Of a DNA stretch of 64,000 nt, positions 48,759 to 59,600 are shown in pieces (the first letter of the stretch is position 1; each line of letters starts with the position of its first letter). A model generated the notes under the pieces. It saw nothing but the letters and a program-made list of their open reading frames with translations, was not told the DNA's origin and ran no database searches. A program made the translations under genes and the position numbers. Source of the stretch: Viridothelium virens (taxonomy: Eukaryota; Ascomycota; Dothideomycetes; Trypetheliales; Trypetheliaceae); contig ML991854.1 of the NCBI GenBank assembly GCA_010094025.1, positions 1 to 64,000 on the forward strand, written 5' to 3'.

Positions 48759-49440
48759 TCATCCAATCTTGGTTGTCACAGCGTCTGAGTCCCTCATCGC
48801 GTCCTCGAAAAGCATCACTGTGCTGACGACCCAGCTCAAGATGTTCATTGGCTCCCTTCCGTGACGTTTCAATTGCTCCGTAACCCAAATCTCCACACAG
48901 CGTTCATAATCTTGATATGCGCCTTGTATTTCTTTCCGTGCCTTCTCTGGAGGCCCTGGAGGACGGCACATCTCATCTGCCTGCTCCTCATCCTGGAATG
49001 CACCCACTTTCTAAGACCCCTCATCATGGCTTAGCCATCTCAGCCCTTGAGTACATGCACCACCTCGGTAGCCATGATACCTGTAGTGGCCTCCCATATG
49101 CTCAACACCTGTGCATCCCGGCAACAGGCGAAATACTCGTCTCCGGGTCCGAAGGAATGTTAATGTACCCCACACCACCAAGCGACTCCAGGGTAAATGA
49201 CAGTTCCTCGATTGAAGACAAAGCCGTGACTGCCTTGGCGATCGGCATGAGTAGCCTCTGGAATAGCGAGACCTGCGCAACCTCGATCTCACCCCAAAGC
49301 CAATCGCAACGGCTCTTGCGCTCCATTTCCATCTTCCACACTCTCAGAGACTCCCAATGGCAACACCACAAGAGTCACCAGATCCATCCCCGTCGCACAC
49401 TCCGCCGTGTTCCCTGCCAATGCCTCTACATACGGCGCTA
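48759..49440 (-). pseudogene. Acyl-CoA dehydrogenase (AidB-like) C-terminal remnant
   Basis: Minus-strand frames read LFQRLLMPIAKAVTALSSIE, ESLGGVGYINIP, then in another frame CRDAQVLSIWEATTGIMATE and VVHVLKG, and again shifted EKARKEIQGAYQDYERCVEI to a C-terminus with VVSTVMLFEDAMRDSDAV. This order (GG-GY, then a short gap, then RDA-V--IWE-TT-I-A-EV) is the C-terminal half of acyl-CoA dehydrogenases, closest in wording to AidB/isovaleryl-type members that use a flavin. At least two frame changes split it, and the N-terminal half is not found upstream. It is a decayed copy; the neighbouring CYP61 gene is unrelated. Confidence 0.65.
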
Positions 49441-49781
49441 ACCCTTAGATTCTTCCAACAGCGATTAGCCTTGGCTCGGATGTGGCAAACGAAACTCGGA
49501 GATCGGGTGAAAGGGGTTGGAGGAAGCTCAACATGAAAACCTTGGGTGGGTGAATATGCCTCAATGATACTTGTGCTGTGTAGTTATCTTCACTAACCCT
49601 CTCTCTGAGACTTAGAATTCAACACTACATTTCAGTTACTAGTTCAGCAAAAGGGCGACAACTTGTACGACAAGCTTTATTGGATGTTCGCTTCGTACAT
49701 GTCCCGTATCTAATGGCCTTGACCGATTTTTGAAACAGTTAACACTGAGGATTTTGCATCAAGCCTCTGAATATTCTCTCG
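49441..49781. other. 3' flank of CYP61
   Basis: No gene recognised between the acyl-CoA dehydrogenase remnant and the end of CYP61. Any further upstream part of the remnant would lie here but was not recognised. Confidence 0.45.
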
Positions 49782-51729
49782 CTACTCTAATCTCTTCTCG
49801 AACGTCAGGAAACAGTCGTCCCTGGGGAAGATGGTGGCGAAGAGCTTGATATCTTCGCTCTCAGGGGTGATATAATGCTTCCACTTCAACTTCATGCTGG
49901 CCTTCCTCACCAAGGCTACAAGATTCAGAATGACATAGTTCTGACCGATGCAGTGATGTGGACCGGTTCCAAAGACAAGCCAGTTCTGACACTGTTGTTC
50001 CGCACCTCCCGTGATCCATCTTTCCGGATCGTATGTTTCAGGATTAGGATACACATCTGGATCATGGAGAGAAGGGTATGTGGCCGGGACAACCATAGAG
50101 CCTGCACAAGCAAGAGTCAGCACAATCATACACCATCATGCTGAGTCATTTGGAGCTCAGCAGAAAAGCCATACCTTTGGGAATTGTGTAGTGTTCACTA
50201 ATAGAAAAGTTCTCCTTCGCTATATGAGGAACCATGATCACGGGTGGACGATACCTCAAGGTCTCCTTAACCACGGCGCGAGTATAAATCATGTTGTCTG
50301 TCATATTCAAGGTCAATGGCTTGTCTCGATCTCCGCAGCGTATACTTAAGTTCTCTTCGCGAACCCTGTTCAGAATATCTGGGCGATCGGCCATGAGCTG
50401 GAACAGCCAAGTACAGGCGCTACTGGAGGCATCCTGGGAGGCAAACAAGAACGTGAAAACAGTCATGCTGATCTCGACATCATCGAACCAACGGATCAAC
50501 ATGTCTGGTTTCTCTTTTTGAGGAATCTCGACACCTTCTGCAACTTTCTTGCGGTATTCTTCCGAAGCGATCATGCTCAATATCCACGCATCCATAATGC
50601 ATTCGGCCTTGCCACCAGCGAGCATATTGAGTTTCGCTTTTGCTGCGCATTTAGTGAATTCCTCAATGACCATGTCTGCACACTTCTTCCCGTACCAGGT
50701 CCGAGTAAAGGGAAGAATGATTGGAAAGTTGACCAGCTCAAGCGCAGCAGTGATTTGGTAATGATTGTCAGCAATCTTCTTAATCATCTCCTCGGGCATG
50801 TACTTGCCAACAAATGTTCGGCAAGATACGGCACACATTAGCACTCGGAAATGAGGCATAAACGGAACAGCGTTGCCGCCATTACGCTCTGTGACGTCAA
50901 GAAAGGTCTCGAGATATTTCACTTGTACCTCCTCTAGGCTGGGAAGGTAGAGCTCCAACGCTTTTCTAGTAAAAAGACCATTCAATCCCTTTCGATAGTC
51001 GGCATGAGCTTGTCCATCAAGAAAGACCCAGTTTGTTGGTCGGAGAAGCTTGTGGGCTGCGTCTGTAACGCAAGGTTTAACATATGTCGGTGCGTTGAAG
51101 ATCTTGCGTGCCATGTCTCTGGATGAGGCAATGACGACAAACCTAGATCGAGAGGAAGACAACTAGTTAGCCAGGTCTTTCCAACGCAAGATCTCACCAA
51201 GACTCATTTAGAAGGCACCTGTCCGTACTTGTGAAATACCGAAACGCAGCTCAAGTCTCCGCTATTCCACTTTTCCTGATACTTGTGGAACTTAGGATCG
51301 ACAGATTCCAAAAACGGACCCATGAAAGGTATTTTAAACCTCGGGCCGGCAATCGATCCTTTCTAAGAAATGTACCGATCTGCGAAGGCTTATCAGTCTC
51401 GACTCTGCTATACCACAATACAATTGCGAAGTTATTCGAGTCAAATCGTTTCGAATAGTCATTCAACCATGGTTATGATGAAAACTCCGGTAGCGAGACC
51501 TACGAGGAGTCGAGGACGTCGAGGCCGCCTCTCAAACCCCGATGGTAAATTGAAACATCAACCACTCACATTGATCGTGGATAACAACGCCCAAAACAAT
51601 TGTCAAGAGCACAGTCCAATCGTTCGCTCCATCAGTAATCTGAGCTTTCATTGTGATCGCAAGATTAGCAACCTTGGATGCGACATCGTTGGAGGACAGA
51701 GATGGATTGAAGGTGGCGTTCGCCTCCAT
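49782..51729 (-). CDS. ERG5: Cytochrome P450 CYP61, sterol C-22 desaturase (ERG5)
   Basis: Three well-supported exons (51362-51229, 51142-50175, 50101-49782) join across introns of 86 and 73 nt. They encode [20 protein letters not shown], then [20 protein letters not shown], the I-helix [15 protein letters not shown], the ExxR motif [14 protein letters not shown] and the haem-ligand motif [11 protein letters not shown]. This is CYP61, which introduces the C-22 double bond during ergosterol synthesis at the ER. A further first exon is likely at 51729-51570 ([20 protein letters not shown], ending with a hydrophobic anchor [14 protein letters not shown] before GTGAGT). It does not join in phase to the next exon, so a micro-exon in 51363-51569, or a defect there, remains unresolved. 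The catalytic part looks intact. Confidence 0.85.
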
Positions 51730-52649
51730 AATTCAAGTACAAGTAGGAGAAGAGCCTTTGAATTCTGCGAACAGTACTATCGAACCAAGGAGAGAGTGGG
51801 GATGGATGAGTCAAATGGATGCGAGGTTAGCAATACGACAGATCGTCAGCCCGCCTGCTCTCAGCCCACCACACTACTGAAAGTGAGCTATTGAGTGAAT
51901 TCGCCTTTAGTGAGCTCACCTTCAGTGAATTCCATTATTCACACTAAATCGCGCATACATACGATGGATAATAATGGGGGAAATGCCATATTACAATTTC
52001 ATATCTCGATACGGACATCACTAGGAAGGAGAAGGATAAGCTTGTAAGCTTTAAAATCGCACTAGAAACCCTGAGCACTCTCCAATGATCGGATAAGAAG
52101 TCATTCGACGATTCGATCGGGTGCTTTATGGAAGAGACACACAGGTTCTCGATTGTTCACTCGGAGCCTAGTCCGAGATTCCAGCCAGCAGTCTTGATAG
52201 AAGTCCAGAATCTTGGACTTGACTGGAAAGAGTGCCAGATCCCTCGACATCTTGGGAGGCATCCTCACCATAGAAGGCTGCGAATGAGGCTGGGGATGAG
52301 GCTGATACTTCTCTTGAATTCTGCTTCACATCATCTTTGATCGAGTTGTGTGAAGCTGGGTCTGATGGATCTGGCTCTGGGCGCTAAGACAAAAATGGAA
52401 AGTTTATCCGAACATCACAGTTTCATCACCGCCTGACAGATCTGCTGTAATACTAACTCCGGGGTGAGATCAAGATTTTAGAGAAGTAGAAAATGAGGGA
52501 AAATTTGAAAGACGTAGTGAAAGGAAAGTGTAGTGACCATTTCAATTGTGGGCTATTTACAGAAACAATATATCAACAAGAATGTGTAAGGTGGCTTGTC
52601 CTCATTTCCAGGAGGTGTTCCGCCCTGGAATATCTGCCCTGGTAGGCTG
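51730..52649. other. Promoter of CYP61 and 3' flank of the rhamnogalacturonase
   Basis: No gene recognised. Near 51885-51940 the word AGTGAATTC and relatives (GTGAGCTCAC) recur four times in 50 bp, a small direct/inverted repeat cluster of unknown meaning in the CYP61 upstream region. Confidence 0.4.
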
Positions 52650-54380
52650 TCAAGCCTTGCAAGATCCTTTTCCCTTCCTTCCTCTTCCTCCTTTCCTAGA
52701 CGCTTCGCTCGTAGAAGCCGAAGCCGCGGCGCTGGTTGACGAAGCAGAGTCAGCAACTGTACTGGTGACCAAAGTGGAGGCAGAGACAGAAGGAGCAGAG
52801 GAGGAAGAAGTAACCAAAGAGGCACTACTAACAGCCATAGCTTCACTCGTGGAGCCCGCCTGATTCGAAGACACCGTCGCGGCGGCCACAGCTTCAGCGT
52901 TGCTCGAGGCCACGATCTGTGCAACCCCTTGCACAGTGGCTATGCCACTGAGTTTACTGATTGGGGTGGCGCCTGGGAAGAAGCTCGTAGGGATGGTGGG
53001 AATGGGGATGTAAGCATTGGTGCCGAAGGCGGTGGCCAAGTCGTTTGGCATCGTAGGAGCCGAGTAGCCTGAGGGGGCGGCGGAAACGGTGGTAGTGGAG
53101 ACTGCGTAGGATGAAGGGTTGGAGTTTCGGAGGCAGAAGCCGGACCCGAAGGCCGATTCGCAGGAATACCATTGCTTGCTGCCGGACTCAGTCCACATGG
53201 CGAAGTCGGAGATCGTAATGTCGGTGCAAGGGGTCGCATCGGCGCAGATGACTTTGACGGGCCCGCGCGAGGCTCCGTTTGCTTCGGTACCTTTCCAGTT
53301 GGAGAAAGTTATGTTCGACAGCTGCACTCCGCTTCCAGTAGCACTAGAATCTGACCAATACTGGTCAATATCCAACGAATAGGCATTTTTATGAGAGATA
53401 AAATTCTCGAATACAACATTCTTCACGGTGCCGCTGCCACCATTGGATTTAATCATCATAGCTTGATTGCAGTTTTGGCTGTATACATTCCTGTAGAGAA
53501 TATTGGACACGGCCGTGTCAGCGCCCAGAGAGCCAATCGCACCTGCATCGTTTGTTAGCATGTATGCTGTTTATTCTGGGCGGGGTTTAACGGACTCCCT
53601 CCGCTCCAGTTGCAATATATGTTCTCGAACAGATAATTACTCGCTGGACTCTTGACGGTAACACATTCGTCCTTGTTGGTGACTTCAAGATCGTCAGTAT
53701 AAACATTCATCCCAACGAACTCGACCCATTCGAAACTGACCTTCGACGTCGTGCACCCAAAGATTTTTACCGCCCATGTCGAAGCCATCGAGGCCACCCA
53801 TGTTGCCGCCGCGCACAGCGATGTTGTAGAGCTCCCCGTTGGCGCAAGTATCACAGGTGAAATGGAACAGAGGAGAGTCTACCAATGCTATGTCGTGGAC
53901 AGAGAACGAAGTGGCTTCGTAAAGGCGCATGATGCGAGGCCCGCTCGTGTTGCCTTCCGCGTGGAATACGTAGCCAAGACCTTGGAAGGCGCCCTTCGAG
54001 GTGCTGCTGAAAAGCTCAAAGTCGGTCGTGTGCTCAATAAAGATCATATTGCCTCCAGCAGTACCAGTCCGGTAGACAATTCCATCCCATTGGAGGGCCC
54101 AGGCATTGCCGCCGCTCAATGTCACCCAGTTGGCGAGGGCGTAATTACCGGACGGGATAACGACAACACCACCACTTTTGCAAGCATTGAAAGCACTCGT
54201 AAGAGGACCACTCAGGTCCGTCGAGTTATCTGCCTTTCCGCCATAGTCGAGAACACTGCACTGTTTGACAGCCTTCTTCGCGGTAACGGTAGTCAAGGGT
54301 CCGACCCTGCCGGAAAGTTGGGCGGAGACGGCCGTCAAGGCAGACAGAAAAGAAAGAACGAAAGTAGTTTTGCCAAACAT
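52650..54380 (-). CDS. GH28 rhamnogalacturonase, secreted, with Ser/Thr/Ala-rich tail
   Basis: Exons 54380-53741, 53682-53596 and 53542-52650 join across introns of 58 and 53 nt to 539 residues. I start at [20 protein letters not shown], a clear signal peptide; an upstream in-frame Met would spoil it. The GH28 beta-helix reads [59 protein letters not shown], then [29 protein letters not shown] and [11 protein letters not shown]. The SLGADT in place of the GHG of polygalacturonases indicates rhamnogalacturonase (RhgA type), which cuts the galacturonate-rhamnose backbone of pectin outside the cell. After about residue 420 comes a low-complexity Ser/Thr/Ala tail of roughly 120 residues with a basic end ([15 protein letters not shown]), longer than the enzymes I remember (about 440-450 residues). 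Confidence 0.9.
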
Positions 54381-55526
54381 TTTGCTGGTTATTGCTTTAA
54401 GGAACGACCAAGAATGCAAAGGAGATAGATAGTGGAAGAATTTATACTATCGCATGCGGAGAAAACGAGTGACCATGTAACGTAAATGTCTACAGGCTGA
54501 AGAGAAGTCGAAATAGTTGTGAGGAGTTCGGCGTATAAGAACGACAGTTCGCATGTGCAGCCACTTTCGGGATGTGTTTGTATGAAACGGGCAAACCTGG
54601 GGGTACCTTCACCTGGCGTTGCCGCAAGGCATGAAACATTGTACCTTTGGATAATTATTCCGTAGACCCAAGAATCGGCCTGTGCCAGGTAGTCAACTGA
54701 TGATGGAACCCTAATCAGATCTTGTCTGCTTATGGAAGTGAGCCAATAGCAGAATCGCTGCCATGACTTTACCCATCAGCTCTGGGAAAGATTGAGTAGG
54801 ATCCAGCAGCTTGGCGGCGGGTTCGGATAGGCGGAAAAGTTACTCCAGGATGATCGGAGCAGGGGCTCATCATTCTGAAACGTCCTGGTTCGTCCAATCT
54901 CCCACAGAATAGCTACGAGCTGCTCGGCCTCGACAAAGCATAACTTATTACTCCGTGATCACGAGGCATGTAAGCATATAGATTCATATGCAATTGGAGT
55001 TCGAGTTCTGTACCGTCACGATGGGACCGCGAGAAAGACTTGTCTCTTAGTCCCTATATAAGCTAGAATAATTCTGCCTAAAGCTGTATTTCGCGGTTGT
55101 TTTTCTCCACGAATGAGGTTGGATAGACATTACTGACAAAAGCGTCTGAACTTTTTTCAGCAGAGAAATCTGTTCGAACGGTTGGATCACTCCGTGACAC
55201 AAATTAGTCATCATTCTGAACTCCATGCGCTTGAAGGCCCCTCGGCAAATGCTTGAGGATAGAAGCTCAGCAAGACGACTAGCAAGAATCGATGGAACGA
55301 CTATCTTGTAACTTCATGGCAGTGGACGACCTTGGAGCAACCCAATAAATTCCAAGTTAATCAGCCGCCACAACGAATTCTAGAAAATCACGGACAGAGC
55401 GGCAAGCTTTTGTTTTGTACTCTACGGCCCACATTCGGATGATCGAGTACCAGATTAATGGAGAGCATCCCTTGACAGCTGGCGGCTTTCCAGAAGCTAA
55501 GAGTGAGCAACTCAAACACACCATAC
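54381..55526. other. Promoter of the rhamnogalacturonase and unannotated sequence
   Basis: No gene recognised. A 69-codon minus-strand frame at 55357-55566 extends into the arm of the TIR element and is not credible. Confidence 0.45.
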
Positions 55527-55877
55527 GTGTAAGGAGCCCATCTCCGATCGGTGGGAAGCCCACCACTTAAATCCCTTTTGCTGTAATGAAATAACTACTA
55601 ACCTTCAACGTCAAACATCGCTATCAGACCTCTTTTTTACACCTCTCTACCCTAACCACCTAAGTAAAAGACATCCAGAAGGGCTTTGGGACTTGTAATT
55701 ATTTGGGACAGGTCCCTGTGCTCGTAACCTCCGCACCCTAACCAGAACAACCTGATCCAAACACCCTAACCCTATCAAAGTGGGTAGTTGGAAGCAAAAG
55801 GTCGGGTTTTGGTTTTATTACAATAGAAGGGGTTTAAGTGGTGGGCTTCCCACCGATCGGAGATGGGCTCCTTACAC
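55527..55877. mobile_element. TIR element (MITE) of about 351 bp
   Basis: Long inverted arms: the left begins GTGTAAGGAGCCCATCTCCG at 55527 and the right ends with its complement at 55877. About 50 bp pair almost perfectly and pairing continues, with mismatches, to about 75 bp. The centre (55600-55805) is non-coding and holds several ACCCTAACC words. No clear target duplication; TA or a short duplication is possible. No relatives elsewhere in the window. Confidence 0.75.
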
Positions 55878-56685
55878 TGTCCCCATTTTCATACCCCTTT
55901 CTTTCGTTAGCGCACTGGTAGCGGTCACAGATTGAGACTAACTCAGAAATAGCCTCGAGCGAAAATGTCGATCCCGCCCACGCCCAACCATTACTGTGTT
56001 CAGAAAGGAATAAAATTTAGATATGTACTTCAATAATGCGTTTGCCTCTCTTTAGAAACGAGTAAATGTTGGTTCATGTAGCGATTTGCACATTCGCCCA
56101 CCGAAGTACATAATGCCAGAGATCTCGGGATCGATGTTTCCGCTGGGTTCCTTCACCACGTCCTCCCTGCCCAAGACCTTGTCTCGTACACACTCTATCA
56201 AGACATACCCCTCAGCTTCTCACCTGTCTGAATCACTTTCGCATTCGCTAATAAGCTCATCAATCCAGCTCAGTGCGTCCCGCGTCACCGATCTGCAAGT
56301 GTTTCCCACAATAGTACCGATAGTCTCCGTGGACAGACCAGTACAGACCGGTGAAGCGACCAGGGGCCTAGAACTAGCCACTCACCCACTGATTTCTCTC
56401 AACGCCAACTGCTTATGGCTCGAACGCAGATGTCAGGGCTCTCAGCCGCACAGCACGCCAGCTCAACGCCTGCCAAGGATAGCATATATAGGTCGCTGCG
56501 ATGCAGCCATTCTGTGTCATTACCAGACGTAATTATCGTCAACTTATTGATCTTTCCCACCTGAGCAAGCGTTTCTGAGTTCCAGCGTGAAAGAGCCTCT
56601 TCGCATTTGAGATAGTTTTGTATGCGACTTTGGAGTGACGCTCCGCATTTACATCGGCGTGGTCCGGAGTTGTCCAATTAGTGTC
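55878..56685. other. Upstream region of the NLR gene
   Basis: No gene called. A plus-strand frame of 148 codons (56086-56532) and a minus-strand stretch around 56300-56060 (containing LSWIDELISECESDSD and GNIDPEISGIMYFGGRMCKS) compete. The second reads somewhat like protein and could be a small remnant, but I cannot name it. Confidence 0.35.
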
Positions 56686-59600
56686 ATGGCACCTGCAGCA
56701 ACAAATCTTTACGATGAAGGCCTTCAGAGTTTCCGTGAGAACGTTAAGATCAAGGATGACAAAGATCAGTATGTGCTCGACGAATTCCTCAGAGACAGAG
56801 CTTCTCCGGAGGAGGTCTTAGGGGCCTGCAAGACTCTGCAAGACCAAGCCGGGGAAAAGTATGGATCAGGAGTCAAAGCAGGGGACAAAGAAGTTATTCC
56901 GGCCAAATGGATCTCTAACATACTCGGGAACATAGACAATTTTGTCGCAGTTGGCAATTTCGCGATGAAGGGGGCCCCCGAAAGTGTTGGCATGGCTTGG
57001 TTTGCTGTAAAACTGACCCTCAGCGCTATCCAGAGCAACTACGCATTGTACTCCCTTTTCGGCACAGGATTAACGGACACAACTGAGATCCTGGTCTTGA
57101 TACGACATTATGATCGACTCTACGACGAAAGACAGAAGCCAGGCTGGAAAGCCAGCGATATTGTAGAGCGTTTGTTCAAAGACATCAGATTAACGTATGC
57201 TGCGGTCCTCGATTTTTCCTTCTCTATCAGGAAACATTTGGCTGGTGGCAAACTTGCCAAATTGAGACATGGTCTTAAAGACTTTTTCGGCGCTGAAGCC
57301 TCCAAGTTTCAGGCCAAGATTGAAGCAATTGGAGAATTGAAGAAGAAAGTTCTCGAGGCCACCGACGGAGCTTTCCAAGGCAAGACGTTTCAGCGATTCG
57401 ATGAGCTTCAAGATGTCATGAAGTCCATGAAGGCCAACGTGCAGGACATCAAGGACTTCCAAAAGACCTCGGAGGAATTTTATCACGCTCAACTAGCGCA
57501 ACAGGACGAAATCCGGCAGACCCTAGAGGACTTGAAGGCCACCACAAGACCAAGGACTAGGTGGGACTGGGCGAAGCAAGAATTTGAGAAGAATAAGAAA
57601 TTGTTGAATCCGCTTCCAGATACCACCGGTTCTCTGGCTCGCTTGCTTACACGCAAACATGAGCATACTTGCGAGTGGCTATTTGAGGATGATGAGTATA
57701 AAGATTGGTTCAACTCTGAAGCAGGCAGTTTGCTTTCTCTTTCTGGTGAAGCTGGTGAGTCAAAGAGGCCCCCATCACAGCAATTGGTCAAGCGCTACGT
57801 CAAAGGATATTGGTTCAAGACAGGTTCCTTATTCTCCACTAACTCACTTGCAGGTGTTGGAAAGTCTTTTGTCATCGCTTCGGCGATGAAGCAGATGGAG
57901 GATGCCCCAGATGCAGATGACAATATCCTTCTCTACCTCTCGTGTGATTCAACACAGAGTGGCGAGATGGGCGACAGCTCTCAGAATCTTGCAAGAATCC
58001 AGAATACCCTCATTTATCAACTTTACGAGTATGCATTCGCCACGGCCGAAGAAGACGACCCAACCACGCTCGAGAATTGTAACAAAGTTTTCAACAATCC
58101 AAAGCAAAAGAAAGTGAGCAAGGTCATCTCCTCGAACAGAAAGGAAGAGACTCTTCCCGATTTCGCAGATGCTATGGAAAACCTCGCGATCAGCCTTGAT
58201 AAATACATCGTTATCGTCGTCGATGCGGCCGACAGAATGACAGACGGGGACCAAGAGGAGTTCTATGAAAGCTTACAGGATGTCCTTGGGCGAGGAGAGC
58301 AGGATGACGAAGATGAGGATACCTCTAATGTCCGCTTTCTTATCGGATGTCGCACTGGCAGCAAATTCTACAATCATGCGCATGAAGGCACGTGCATTGA
58401 CGTAGGAGAGCGTAACGGTCCGGATATTGATGTCAAGCTTACCGCAGCGCTTGAGGAACTGACTGGGTGGTCACCAAGCGAAAGGGAAGAAGCGAAAGAG
58501 AAAATTCTGGACAAGGCTGCCTCTCTCTTTAAGTACGTCGCTCAAGTTGCCATACCCTTTATTCAGCAACCATTTCAGCGCCCACTTTCGAATCGGCTTA
58601 AGGACTTACCAGAAGGCATGAGCGAGACTTACAATCAATCCATACGAGTCATGCAGTCTAATTACCTTGATCTCCTCCGTGTAGCGCTCTCCTACACACT
58701 TCTCGCTCCCGGATACGTAAAAGTTCTGGAGGTTATGGAGGCCTTCAGCGGTGAGTATCTTGTCCCCAGGGAGGAAGCTCTGCAGAGAGTTGCCGCCGAG
58801 AAAGAGGATGGTTCTTATACCAAGATGGCGAGTCAATTGGAAGTCACGCAACTCAGGACGGCAAGCGGGCCCTTTCTAAACGTCTGGGAAGAATCTGGTG
58901 GACAGTCTTTCGTTAACTTGAAAGATCCTTATCAAGTTAGGCACTTCTGCCTGCATCATGCCACTGAGCATGTTGAGACTGGAGAAGCCTCAGGTGACGC
59001 CATTTGTTCGAGATGCAAAGCAAGTCTCAATCCCTCCCGGAGTCTCTCGATTTCAGAGAAACAGGGTCACCTCAATTTGGCTATCACTTGTGTTCGGCAT
59101 CTAAATAGTCCTTTGTTTCAACAGCGTTTCAGCTTGTTCCTGACGGAAGAGGAAAAGGCCAGCAATGATCAGAAACAACCGGAAGACGAAGGATATTCTT
59201 CTGCAACGCAGGTAGAAGGAGACGCAGCTAACGTAGAAGAGGAAGTGAAGAATAGTGGAGATGCTGATGACGATGAAGAGACGGGCCATGATTCAAAGGC
59301 AGGCAGTGCAGATGTCGACGAGGATCGCCCGTCTTCCTCGTCCGCCGATACTGGGGTAGCCCCCAGCTCGCCCCAGCAGGATCAAGCATCCACTGAGAAT
59401 GATGACGGTTATGACACTGATGACTCTAGGGATGATGAGGACCGTGGGGACATAGATCTTACCAACAGTAATGGCCAGAACGGTAACGATCAAGCCCAAA
59501 ATACTGACGAGGACAATCACCGTTACCTCAGATATGAGGTACTTTACTGGTATCACCATGTTCGGGAGGCGGAGGCTTTATGGGACCCTGAGGAACGCAA

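Noticed and set aside
55357-55566. 69-codon minus-strand frame
   Set aside because: Its first third is the arm of the TIR element at 55527-55877.
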